From Clostridia bacterium (GTDB taxonomy: Bacteria > Bacillota > Clostridia > Lachnospirales > Lachnospiraceae), in NCBI GenBank assembly GCA_910576325.1, contig CAJTIM010000009.1, positions 62,001 through 126,000 of the forward strand: a stretch of DNA of 64,000 nucleotides, given 5' to 3'. How positions within the stretch are numbered: the first letter of the stretch is position 1; every line of letters starts with the position of its first letter. Below, piece after piece: positions 52,622 to 60,279 of the stretch. The translations under genes were made by a program, and so were the position numbers. The notes under the pieces were generated by a model that saw only the letters and a program-made list of their open reading frames with translations, was not told where the DNA came from and made no database searches.

Positions 52622-53890
52622 ATGGGAATGACAATGACACAGAAAATCCTGGCCGCCCACGCAGGACTTTCAGAAGTAAAGGCCGGACAGCTTATCGAAG
52701 CAGATCTCGATCTGGTTCTTGGCAATGACATCACAACACCGGTAGCCATCCGCGAGATGGAAAAAATGAACAGCAAAGAAGTATTCCACAAGGATAAAAT
52801 TGCCCTGGTAATGGATCATTTTATCCCCAACAAGGACATCAAATCCGCCGAAAACTGCAAATGCGTCCGTAAATTTGCCTGCAAACATGAAGTAAGCAAC
52901 TACTTCGACGTAGGAGAGATGGGCATCGAGCACGCCCTCCTTCCGGAAAAGGGACTCACCGTAGCAGGCGACTGCATCATCGGCGCAGACTCCCACACCT
53001 GCACCTACGGCGCTCTGGGAGCCTTCTCCACAGGCGTAGGCAGCACCGACATGGCCGCAGGCATGGCAACCGGCAAGGCATGGTTCAAGGTTCCCTCCGC
53101 CATCCGATTCAACATCATAGGAAAGCCCTCCAAATGGGTCAGCGGCAAAGACGTCATTCTCCACATCATCGGCATGATCGGCGTAGACGGAGCACTCTAC
53201 AAATCAATGGAATTTACAGGCGAAGGCATCAAAAACCTGTCAATGGACGACCGCTTCACCATAGCAAATATGGCAATCGAAGCAGGCGGAAAGAACGGCA
53301 TCTTCCCGGTAGACGATCTAGCAAAAGCATACATGAAAGAACACTCCGCAAGAGAATACAAAATATACGAAGCAGATCCGGACGCAGAGTACGATGAGGA
53401 ATACACCATCGACTTAAGCACCCTGAAATCCACGGTAGCCTTCCCCCATCTGCCTGAAAACACAAAAACCATCGACGAGATCACCGAAGACATCGCCATC
53501 GACCAGGTAGTAATCGGCTCCTGCACCAACGGCCGCATGGACGATCTGCGCGCCGCAGCCCAAATCTTAAAAGGCCGAAAAGTAAAAAAAGGCCTTCGCT
53601 GCATCGTGATTCCGGGAACACAGAAAATCTACATGGATGCTATGGAAGAAGGACTGTTAAAAATTTTCATCCAGGCCGGAGCTGCCGTAAGCACCCCCAC
53701 CTGCGGCCCCTGTCTTGGCGGCTACATGGGAATCCTGGCAGCGGGAGAGCGCTGCGTATCCACCACAAACCGAAACTTTGTAGGCCGGATGGGACACGTA
53801 GATTCCGAAGTTTACCTGGCAAGCCCTGCGGTAGCGGCCGCCAGCGCAGTAACAGGCAAAATATCCGCACCGGAAGAGCTTGGTTTATAA
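52622..53890 (+). CDS. leuC: 3-isopropylmalate dehydratase, large subunit
   Basis: 422 residues, the length of the bacterial/archaeal LeuC2-type enzyme. Aconitase-superfamily cluster cysteines are in [16 protein letters not shown] and [37 protein letters not shown] and [25 protein letters not shown] are further signatures. It isomerises 2- and 3-isopropylmalate in leucine synthesis; homoaconitase/citramalate isomerase variants look alike. leuA and leuB are not in the window. Binding site agaaggag. Confidence 0.93.
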   Translation: MGMTMTQKILAAHAGLSEVKAGQLIEADLDLVLGNDITTPVAIREMEKMNSKEVFHKDKIALVMDHFIPNKDIKSAENCKCVRKFACKHEVSNYFDVGEMGIEHALLPEKGLTVAGDCIIGADSHTCTYGALGAFSTGVGSTDMAAGMATGKAWFKVPSAIRFNIIGKPSKWVSGKDVILHIIGMIGVDGALYKSMEFTGEGIKNLSMDDRFTIANMAIEAGGKNGIFPVDDLAKAYMKEHSAREYKIYEADPDAEYDEEYTIDLSTLKSTVAFPHLPENTKTIDEITEDIAIDQVVIGSCTNGRMDDLRAAAQILKGRKVKKGLRCIVIPGTQKIYMDAMEEGLLKIFIQAGAAVSTPTCGPCLGGYMGILAAGERCVSTTNRNFVGRMGHVDSEVYLASPAVAAASAVTGKISAPEELGL

Positions 53891-53941
53891 AATAAAACAA
53901 AAAACAATAAAATTTCCGAACAAAGACAGGAGAACATATCT

Positions 53942-54427
53942 ATGCAGGCAAAAGGAAAAGTATTCAAATACGGAGACAATGTAGACACCGACGTAATCAT
54001 CCCGGCCAGATATCTGGCCATAGCAGATCCAAAAGAACTGGCCGAACATTGCATGGAAGACATAGACAAAGATTTCGTCCGCAAAGTACACCCCGGCGAC
54101 ATCATGGTAGCAAACAAAAACTTCGGCTGCGGCTCCTCCCGGGAGCACGCCCCCCTGGTCATCAAAGTATCCGGCATCTCCTGCGTCATCGCCGAAACCT
54201 TCGCCCGGATCTTTTACCGCAACGCCATCAACATCGGCCTCCCCATCATCGAGTGCCCGGAAGCCGCAAGAGACATCAAAGACAGCGACGAAGTAGAAGT
54301 AGACTTTGACAGCGGAACCATCCGCAACCTCACCACGGGAAAACAATACCAGGGTCAAGCCTTCCCCAAATTTATGCAGCGCATAATCAAAGCAGAAGGC
54401 CTAATAAACTACATCAACGAAAAATAA
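53942..54427 (+). CDS. leuD: 3-isopropylmalate dehydratase, small subunit
   Basis: 161 residues. [41 protein letters not shown] and [51 protein letters not shown] are the swivel-domain signatures, including the substrate-binding [10 protein letters not shown]. Partner of LeuC, 51 bases downstream, with aggagaa upstream. Confidence 0.95.
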   Translation: MQAKGKVFKYGDNVDTDVIIPARYLAIADPKELAEHCMEDIDKDFVRKVHPGDIMVANKNFGCGSSREHAPLVIKVSGISCVIAETFARIFYRNAINIGLPIIECPEAARDIKDSDEVEVDFDSGTIRNLTTGKQYQGQAFPKFMQRIIKAEGLINYINEK

Positions 54428-54477
54428 AAAGACAGCAAGCATCCCAAAAACAAACCACAGTACCACCGCCAACCAGA

Positions 54478-54695
54478 GGTTTTGAGAGAAAAGAGGCCCC
54501 CGGGCTTTTCCGATATCAGGTGTCCGGCTGTTCGCGTACAGTCTGTCTGAAATTGGCGAACTAACGTCAAAAAACTCCAACAGGCGCAGCCTGTCAAATC
54601 CAAAAACCGTTAGTCCGACAAGAGCAGACAGACTGTACGCGAACCGTCCGAACACAGATATGGAAAAGTCCGGGGGCCTCTTTTCTCTCAAAACC
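54478..54695. repeat. 218-base giant inverted repeat between convergent genes
   Basis: Left arm 54478-54566 and right arm 54608-54695 are near-complementary over about 88 bases, with perfect blocks of 26 bp (54478-54503 with 54670-54695) and 20 bp (54530-54549 with 54625-54644) and a further actaacg/cgttag closing block. The 41-base loop holds its own perfect hairpin acaggc-gca-gcctgt (54580-54594). It lies between leuD (plus) and the chemoreceptor gene (minus), ending eight bases from the latter's stop. It may serve as a bidirectional terminator, a structured RNA or a palindromic mobile element; no target duplication was seen. Confidence 0.9.
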
Positions 54696-54703
54696 GACCC
54701 CCT

Positions 54704-56290
54704 TTAAAGATTATCAAACACCACCGTCTCCTCCTTCAACTCCCCAACAATAGCCTGATTCACCCCCATCCTCTGCGTAATATCCTCCATATCAATCACC
54801 AAACTCCTCGTACTGTCCGCAACCCCCGAAATCCCGGAAGCGCCTTCCCCAATCACCGTCGTAATCGCCCCAATCGACTCCACAATCCCGGACATAGACC
54901 CCCGCAAATGCTCCGTCCGCTCCTTAAAATTATCCATCGACTGCTTGATATAAGCCGCATCCTCCTGATACTGCTTCCCCGACCGCACAAACTCCTGAAA
55001 CTCCTTCAAAATAGAGCTGTTCATATAATCCACCAGATTCTGCGCATTCTGAGAAAGATTATAAACAGCGGAAGTAACAACCGAATTAATCTCCTGAATC
55101 CGATTGGCCGCATCACTGCTGGAATTGGCAAGCTGTCGGATTTCCTTTGCAACCATAGAAAAGCCCTTGCCCGCGGCCCCTGCATTAGCCGCCTCTACCG
55201 TAGCATTCAGGGCAATCAGCCGGGTAGTCTGTGAAATTTTCAAAATCTCATCCGTAAGACTGTTCACCTGGTCCACACTACGGCTCTGAGCAATCGCTTC
55301 ATTTAAAGATTCCAAAATATCCGCCGCCTTAGCGCTGGTAACCTCCACATTCGTCTTAGCCGACTGCTCCAGATCATCCGCCCGTGCCTTCATAGCCACG
55401 GAATATGCCGTAATACTTGCACATTCCTCCGCCGTACCGTGGGCATCCCGGTTCACTTCCTCAGCGCTTGCCGTAATCACAGCGGCATTGCTGGCCACCT
55501 CCTGAATCGTTGACGAGAGCTGCTGCATCAGATTGGACAGATCCGACACACTTTCCCGCGAAGTAGCCGTTCGCTTGCGTACCTCACTCGTCATATCATC
55601 AATGCGGTCCGAACTTTCGCGAATCGTACTCAAAATACTCTTAATGGGCGTCACAACATATTTCAGAATTAAAGAAATGGTTCCAAACACAAGGGCCGTA
55701 CAGATGGCAATGGAAAGAACACTGACAATCAGAGAAATCACATATACCGCCGAGAGCTGTCCTCTGGCATCGGAAGTCTGCTCACTGATGGAAGCATCAA
55801 GGGCGTCAATGCTGGCCTCAATGGTTCCGGCAAAAAGAGCCACATCCTCATTGGCGAGAAGATAAGCTTCCTGTGTTTTATGACCGGCGCTCTTACACAC
55901 CAGATTGACCAAAGCATGCTTAAAGGAATCATAGGCGGACAAAAGAGCCTCATACTCCTTTCGGTCCTCCTCCGTAACAAAGCCTTCATACTCCAGGAGC
56001 ATATTGTCCAATAAGGCTTCCTCCTCCTTGATCTCATTTACCACCGTAATCATCGTATTATAATCCGTTGCCACAATGTGGGAGAGCGCCAGATTATGTA
56101 TATTCATGGCAGATTCGGAAATCTCTGCAAGCCGGCTTTTCCCTGACATCAGATTATCCGCAATATTTGCTGCATTGGAATTGACATTATGTATATTGAT
56201 AACAGCTAAGGCATTGGAAATAAGCGCCACAATCCCCAGAAGGGCAATGGGCAGAATTAAGCGCCGTTTGAGGCTGATTTGTTTTGTCAT
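54704..56290 (-). CDS. Methyl-accepting chemotaxis protein
   Basis: 528 residues from the ATG at 56290 (ggaggt upstream). Membrane helix 1 (LILPIALLGIVALISNALAVI), an outside four-helix ligand domain (about 35-185), helix 2 (VYVISLIVSVLSIAICTALVFGTISLI), a HAMP-like segment (LKYVVTPIKSILSTI), then the cytoplasmic signalling domain with the hairpin tip (KISQTTRLIALNATVEAANAGAAGKGFSMVAKEIRQLANSSSDAA), the CheA/CheW contact. The ligand domain is the small four-helix type. Follows a binding-protein gene on the same strand, so it may sense through that protein. Confidence 0.93.
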   Translation of the reverse strand: MTKQISLKRRLILPIALLGIVALISNALAVINIHNVNSNAANIADNLMSGKSRLAEISESAMNIHNLALSHIVATDYNTMITVVNEIKEEEALLDNMLLEYEGFVTEEDRKEYEALLSAYDSFKHALVNLVCKSAGHKTQEAYLLANEDVALFAGTIEASIDALDASISEQTSDARGQLSAVYVISLIVSVLSIAICTALVFGTISLILKYVVTPIKSILSTIRESSDRIDDMTSEVRKRTATSRESVSDLSNLMQQLSSTIQEVASNAAVITASAEEVNRDAHGTAEECASITAYSVAMKARADDLEQSAKTNVEVTSAKAADILESLNEAIAQSRSVDQVNSLTDEILKISQTTRLIALNATVEAANAGAAGKGFSMVAKEIRQLANSSSDAANRIQEINSVVTSAVYNLSQNAQNLVDYMNSSILKEFQEFVRSGKQYQEDAAYIKQSMDNFKERTEHLRGSMSGIVESIGAITTVIGEGASGISGVADSTRSLVIDMEDITQRMGVNQAIVGELKEETVVFDNL

Positions 56291-56379
56291 GGTAATACCT
56301 CCAAAATATTTGCTGCAATATTCAAGTATGCGCTTCGCAGACGCACAGCTGACACGAATCTCAAGGGTGCGGCGATGTA

Positions 56380-56431
56380 CTAGTAGTCCGTACCGGAAAT
56401 TCTTGTGCATATTTCTGATACGGACTACTAG
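56380..56431. repeat. 21-bp inverted repeat overlapping a stop codon
   Basis: 56380-56400 and 56411-56431 are inverted copies with two mismatches around a 10-base loop. The right arm includes the TAG stop (56428-56430) of the binding-protein gene. No T-run follows on either strand, so it is more likely an mRNA-stability or partial-termination element between the binding-protein and chemoreceptor genes. Confidence 0.75.
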
Positions 56432-57666
56432 GGCGCCGTGATATCCTCCACCATCTTGTCAAGCTGCTCCTGAATCCCCTGCCCGGTGGGATTGCCGGCG
56501 GCCATATTCCCGGCAAAGACGGTTACAGGGTCCCAAAAATTCCCGCCCAGACGCTGCACTGTGGAAAATTCCGACTGGCTGAGGAGAGCGGAGATAGCGG
56601 GGGAGCTTTGCACCTCCTGGGAAGACGCCGCATTTTTGTTGGCAGGACCCTGTCCCCGCAGCTCAAAACGAAGCTTCTGGTTGGCTTCATTGGAAATCCA
56701 CTCCGCCAGGCGGGAGGCCCACTCGTGAGATGCGGAGTAGGCGTTGACGCCGATAAGCTTATAGCCGGAGTAGGAGGCCATCTGAACCTGCTGCCCGCCG
56801 CAGGTGTAGGAGGGGAGCCTTGACGCTCCGTAGTCCGCACCCCAGGCTTCTTTTATGGCGATAGCGTTCCAGGTACCGCTGACGCCGGCGATAACCGTTC
56901 CGTCCTGCACGCCCTTTAGAAAGCCTTCGTCCGTGGTATTCAAAAACCCGGGGCTTTCGGCCAGGTTCAGCATGGACTGCGCCACATCGGTTCCGCGAAT
57001 GGGACCTTCCGTCCCGTTCCAGGTGCAGAAGTTGGTAATGCCGTCGTCGTTGAGACCTACTTCAAGTCCGGTATTTCCAAAGAAGGAATATACATACCAT
57101 CCGGAGGACCAGTCCATCGTTACTTTCTTTTCCTGGGCTGCGGCGACTTCCAGCATCCGCTCCAGAGAGGAAATGTCCCCTTCCGTAAAATAGCGCTTAT
57201 TATAATAAAGAAAATATCCGTTATCCGCAGTCAGAGGATAAGCATACAGCGTATCCCCCACACAGGCGGCGTGAACGGCCTCCGAAAGATTGGCGGCTTT
57301 GATGGAATCCGCCGGCTCTACAGGCTCCAGGGCGCCTGCGGCTACCAGCGTATTCAATTGATCGTCCGCAAAGGCAAATACATCGGCGCCGTTTTCCAAA
57401 TCATTCATCAGCGCATCCATACAGTTGCTTTCACTCTGGGGGGAAAAGGTGATGTGAAAATCGGCCTCGCTTTGGTATTTTTGCTGAAAGCTTTCAAAAA
57501 TCTGACCCAGCAGGGCTTCGTCCTCCGCTGCGCCCCATACTAAAAGTTCTACCGTTTCCGGCGCTTTGGCTGTGCCGTCGGCCGCCTCCGGATCGGCTTT
57601 TTGGCATCCGGCAAGAGTAAGGCAGAGAAAAGCGGCCAGGATGCACAGATAAGTTCGTTTCTTCAT
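56428..57666 (-). CDS. Family 1 extracellular solute-binding lipoprotein
   Basis: 412 residues. Lipobox LAGC near residue 21; mature part begins VELLVWGAAEDEALLGQIFESFQQKYQSEADFHITFSPQSESNCMDALMNDLENGADVFAFADDQLNTLVAAGALEPVE, typical of MalE-type (SBP_bac_1) proteins, and contains DNGYFLYYNKRYF and SGTWNAIAIKEAWG. No permease or ATPase genes accompany it. With the chemoreceptor just downstream, a sensing role for a sugar or oligosaccharide is likely, though it might use a permease encoded elsewhere. Confidence 0.9.
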   Translation of the reverse strand: MKKRTYLCILAAFLCLTLAGCQKADPEAADGTAKAPETVELLVWGAAEDEALLGQIFESFQQKYQSEADFHITFSPQSESNCMDALMNDLENGADVFAFADDQLNTLVAAGALEPVEPADSIKAANLSEAVHAACVGDTLYAYPLTADNGYFLYYNKRYFTEGDISSLERMLEVAAAQEKKVTMDWSSGWYVYSFFGNTGLEVGLNDDGITNFCTWNGTEGPIRGTDVAQSMLNLAESPGFLNTTDEGFLKGVQDGTVIAGVSGTWNAIAIKEAWGADYGASRLPSYTCGGQQVQMASYSGYKLIGVNAYSASHEWASRLAEWISNEANQKLRFELRGQGPANKNAASSQEVQSSPAISALLSQSEFSTVQRLGGNFWDPVTVFAGNMAAGNPTGQGIQEQLDKMVEDITAP

Positions 57667-57764
57667 AATCGTGTCTCCATGATATTCCCCGGCGGGAACA
57701 AATACCCCGCAATCTTGCTGCGAGGTATAAGGGGTATGTCCCTTTGAGGATTTTTTCTACTGAA

Positions 57765-57793
57765 AATTTTATCATTTAGAGGGCGATCCTGCA
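57765..57793 (-). promoter_or_regulatory. Promoter of the binding protein/chemoreceptor pair
   Basis: On the minus strand TTGCAG (57788-57793), a 17-base spacer and TAAAAT (57765-57770). Between it and the gene is an imperfect inverted repeat with ataccccgca and tgcgaggtat (about 57701-57728). The rest of the 308-base gap holds a short hairpin (ccccg/cgggg, 57885-57900) past the end of the TetR-fusion gene, a possible weak terminator for it. Confidence 0.6.
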
Positions 57794-57974
57794 AGTGGTT
57801 TTGAGGTATATTTTAGCGTGTATTTTTATTCCTACGGGCAAAAATCCGAGTGAAAATACCGGCATGTTCATTTGGAGAAGCTTACCCCGTTTTATCGGGG
57901 CAGCCGCGAAGAACAAATGCCCCGCGGCCTGCTGCGTTATAAGCTTGAGGTCTCGCCGGCTTGCTGCGGGGGAC

Positions 57975-59303
57975 TTAGAGAGCAAGGCCGCACTCAAAGG
58001 CCAGAGACAGGTACTTTTCTCCATTAGTCATTCCGTAATCCGTCAGATCCCGCGGCTCCCAGATGTCGGAATCCAGGTTATCGGCGCCGTACAGGAATTG
58101 AGCAAACTTCACACCGCGGAAGCGGGTCACAGCGATAGCGGCGGCGCACTCCATTTCCACGGCAAGACAGCCCTGGTTTCTGCGCCTTTCGATCTTATCT
58201 GCCGTTTCCCGGTAGATGGCATCCATCGTCCATACCTTTCCGGTGACATAAGGATAGCCGCAAGTATCAAGACATTTGGTCACGGCCCGGACAGATGACG
58301 GTTCCATCGGGATCTCTTCACTTTCCGGGGCATAGTGGAAGCTTGTGCCTTCCTCACGGACAGCGGCGGTGGGAATCAGGAAGCGCCCCTCCATCCGGGA
58401 TTCATTCAGAATCCCGCAGCTTCCAAAAAGTACGATTTTTCTGGCTCCAAGGGCTATGATTTCCTCCAGGCCGGCGGCGCAGGCGGGAGCGCCTACCCGG
58501 GACAGGAAGAAGGCGATGGGGGTTCCTCCATAGACGGTCCGGTAGACGGGAAGGGCGCCGTTGGCCGTGTAAAGCTCCGCGATTTTTGTGACGCCTTCTC
58601 TGGCTGCGTATTTCTCAATGATTGCCTCGGAAAAGGTAGATACGCAGATCTTTGGAAAATCAGGCAGAGGCTTTGTGATATCCGCAGGGTTGATAAATGC
58701 TTTCTCTGCGGGATCAAAGGAGCGGAAGCCGATAAGAAGCTGACGGATCTGATCGGTGATTCGTTTTGGAATACCAGGATCAATGGGCATAAGCTTACTG
58801 TACATACGCACGCCCTGGTAGGAAAATACAATCAGATCAAAAACCGCTTCCCAGGAAACGGGCCGAAATTCGTTCCGCTTTATGCCGTATTGAATCAATT
58901 CCCGCCACATGCAGGCGGAGGAGCGATATTTTTCCTGGAGAGCATTATCTCCGGCTTCCAAATGGGGGCGGCTGAAATATTCGTAAATGGCAACGCTTAG
59001 GGAGGCGCCGCTGTCAATCATTTCATCCTGGTAGCGTTTCAGAATTTCGTCCAGGATCTGTACGGCGGATTGGCCTTGTTCCATTTTGACGGTAAATTCG
59101 TTCTCTTGGGTTTTCAGCAGGCAGTCCATCAGCTCCGAAAAGATTTGCTCCGTGCTCTCATAGTGGCGGTAAAGACCGCCCCGGCTCAGACCGGACGCCT
59201 CGCAGATATCCTTCATGGTTACTTCCTTAAAACCCTTTTGGGCAAAAAGGACTGCCGCTTTTTCGCGGATGAGTTCTTTTGTTTTATCACCTTTTCTGCT
59301 CAT
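57975..59303 (-). CDS. TetR regulator fused to a nucleoside phosphorylase domain
   Basis: 442 residues from the ATG at 59303. Residues about 1-200 are a TetR regulator: KTKELIREKAAVLFAQKGFKEVTMKDICEASGLSRGGLYRHYESTEQIF (helix-turn-helix) then a helical core. Residues about 215-442 are a PNP/UDP phosphorylase domain: KICVSTFSEAIIEKYA, FFLSRVGAPACAAGLEEIIALGARKIVLFGSCGIL, GTSFHYAP, CLAVEMECAAAIAVTRFRGVKFAQFLYGADNLDSDIW (the VEMEC ribose-binding Glu motif). No stop or start lies between the halves. A regulator that binds or cleaves a nucleoside as its signal is the natural inference. Promoter spacer carries a palindromic operator. Confidence 0.9.
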   Translation of the reverse strand: MSRKGDKTKELIREKAAVLFAQKGFKEVTMKDICEASGLSRGGLYRHYESTEQIFSELMDCLLKTQENEFTVKMEQGQSAVQILDEILKRYQDEMIDSGASLSVAIYEYFSRPHLEAGDNALQEKYRSSACMWRELIQYGIKRNEFRPVSWEAVFDLIVFSYQGVRMYSKLMPIDPGIPKRITDQIRQLLIGFRSFDPAEKAFINPADITKPLPDFPKICVSTFSEAIIEKYAAREGVTKIAELYTANGALPVYRTVYGGTPIAFFLSRVGAPACAAGLEEIIALGARKIVLFGSCGILNESRMEGRFLIPTAAVREEGTSFHYAPESEEIPMEPSSVRAVTKCLDTCGYPYVTGKVWTMDAIYRETADKIERRRNQGCLAVEMECAAAIAVTRFRGVKFAQFLYGADNLDSDIWEPRDLTDYGMTNGEKYLSLAFECGLAL

Positions 59304-59426
59304 GATACCTCCTGATTTTAGTTTTGTAAGAATCCTTTGAGTATCTTCGAGACAAACGCAATTTCCATCAACACAAACTGATACCTGCAAAATGGATCCG
59401 TGTATCAGGAAAGATATTGAAAATTT

Positions 59427-59478
59427 GCGACACTGATGTCTCTAAAATAATTATGCGACATATATGTCGTTTTGTCAA
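59427..59478 (-). promoter_or_regulatory. Self-regulated promoter with two palindromic operators
   Basis: On the minus strand TTGACA (59473-59478) and CATAAT (59450-59455) are 17 bases apart, and the perfect 14-bp palindrome cgacatatatgtcg (59456-59469) fills the spacer. A second, weaker copy (gaca-ctga-tgtc, 59429-59440) lies about 28 bases further on, near the transcription start. This is the classical arrangement for TetR autorepression. Confidence 0.8.
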
Positions 59479-59538
59479 GGCGGATTGTTTCAAAAATAGG
59501 CTGTGTTTTGTGTAAAAAAATGGAAATTATATTGACTT

Positions 59539-59700
59539 ATGGAAAGGAATCAGATAAGATATAAAAAGGTAAAAGAAGCCGTAAAAAATATGGCAGTAAA
59601 AATGGAGCTGAAGCCTCAGGAAGTTTTGCAGATCTTTATGTTTGAGAGGATGATAGAACGCCCGGAAGCTTCTGATTACAAAATAACTTTCTTATTTTAA
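59539..59700 (+). pseudogene. AbiEii-type toxin, N-terminal remnant
   Basis: A 53-residue frame reading VKNMAVKMELKPQEVLQIF then MFERMIERPEASDYKITF before TAA. This is the usual opening of AbiEii/AbiGii nucleotidyltransferase toxins (a helix, then 'MFERFL.RLS.S.Y...F.LKGG'), but the stop falls exactly where the nucleotidyltransferase core (LKGG) should begin. No ribosome binding site of note. The antitoxin gene is absent. A decayed toxin-antitoxin or abortive-infection locus is likely; family assignment is by recalled pattern. Confidence 0.6.
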
Positions 59701-59847
59701 ATTTTATTTTCTAAATCAAGGTCAATTCGGCCAAATATCCGTGAGAAGATTAGAAAAATACTTCTTTTATTGCAAAGAATCAGAAAATTCATTATAATAG
59801 AAAGGAAAGAAAACATATGAAGATGGAAGATCGAACTTATAAGCAGT

Positions 59848-60000
59848 ATGTTAAAAAACGGAAAGGCATTGGAAGAAATCATGTCCTTTCTGGGGGATAA
59901 AGGGAAGGACGTCGCTTTTATTTGCCAGGAGGCCATGTTATGCGCCCCGGATTATAACACAGATGAAATCTATAACCGACTGAAAAACAGGGGGATTTAA
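59848..60000 (+). CDS. Possible tiny protein, 50 residues
   Basis: ATG 59848 to TAA 60000, reading KNGKALEEIMSFLGDKGK then an alpha-helical tail ending NRLKNRGI. An overlapping ATG at 59817 with a better binding site (aaaggaaag) opens another frame of only 27 codons, so the original start may have been lost by frameshift. Coding-like composition but no recognised family. Confidence 0.35.
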   Translation: MLKNGKALEEIMSFLGDKGKDVAFICQEAMLCAPDYNTDEIYNRLKNRGI

Positions 60001-60009
60001 CAATATTCT

Positions 60010-60252
60010 ATGAGACAAAAGAAGGAGCCGAAGAAAAAAGAAAGAAACTATTCCATATGGTTTACGGGAATCGTTTTGGTTATGGTGTACATGATTCTGA
60101 TGGACAGTATGTCCGAGGCAAAAGAGAAGGTATTCAAAAGCCATTTAAAAGAACAGATACAGGAGCTTTCGGAGGATATTTTTGTCTTGATGCAGGAACA
60201 GGAAGCGGATAAATCTTGCGATTTTTCCAACAAAATGCTACAATCACAATAA
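60010..60252 (+). CDS. Small single-helix membrane protein
   Basis: 80 residues: a very basic N-terminus (RQKKEPKKKERN), one membrane helix (IWFTGIVLVMVYMILMD), and an acidic helical tail, probably outside. No recognised family. ATG 60010 follows the preceding tiny frame by nine bases. The cooS promoter lies inside its last 40 bases. Another possibility is a remnant of a larger gene. Confidence 0.5.
   Translation: MRQKKEPKKKERNYSIWFTGIVLVMVYMILMDSMSEAKEKVFKSHLKEQIQELSEDIFVLMQEQEADKSCDFSNKMLQSQ
60216..60244 (+). promoter_or_regulatory. Promoter of the CO dehydrogenase operon
   Basis: TTGCGA (60216-60221), a 17-base spacer and TACAAT (60239-60244), 36 bases before the cooS ATG. No obvious binding site for a CO sensor was seen. 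Confidence 0.6.
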
Positions 60253-60279
60253 TAATTACCAAGATAAAGGAGAACCCAA

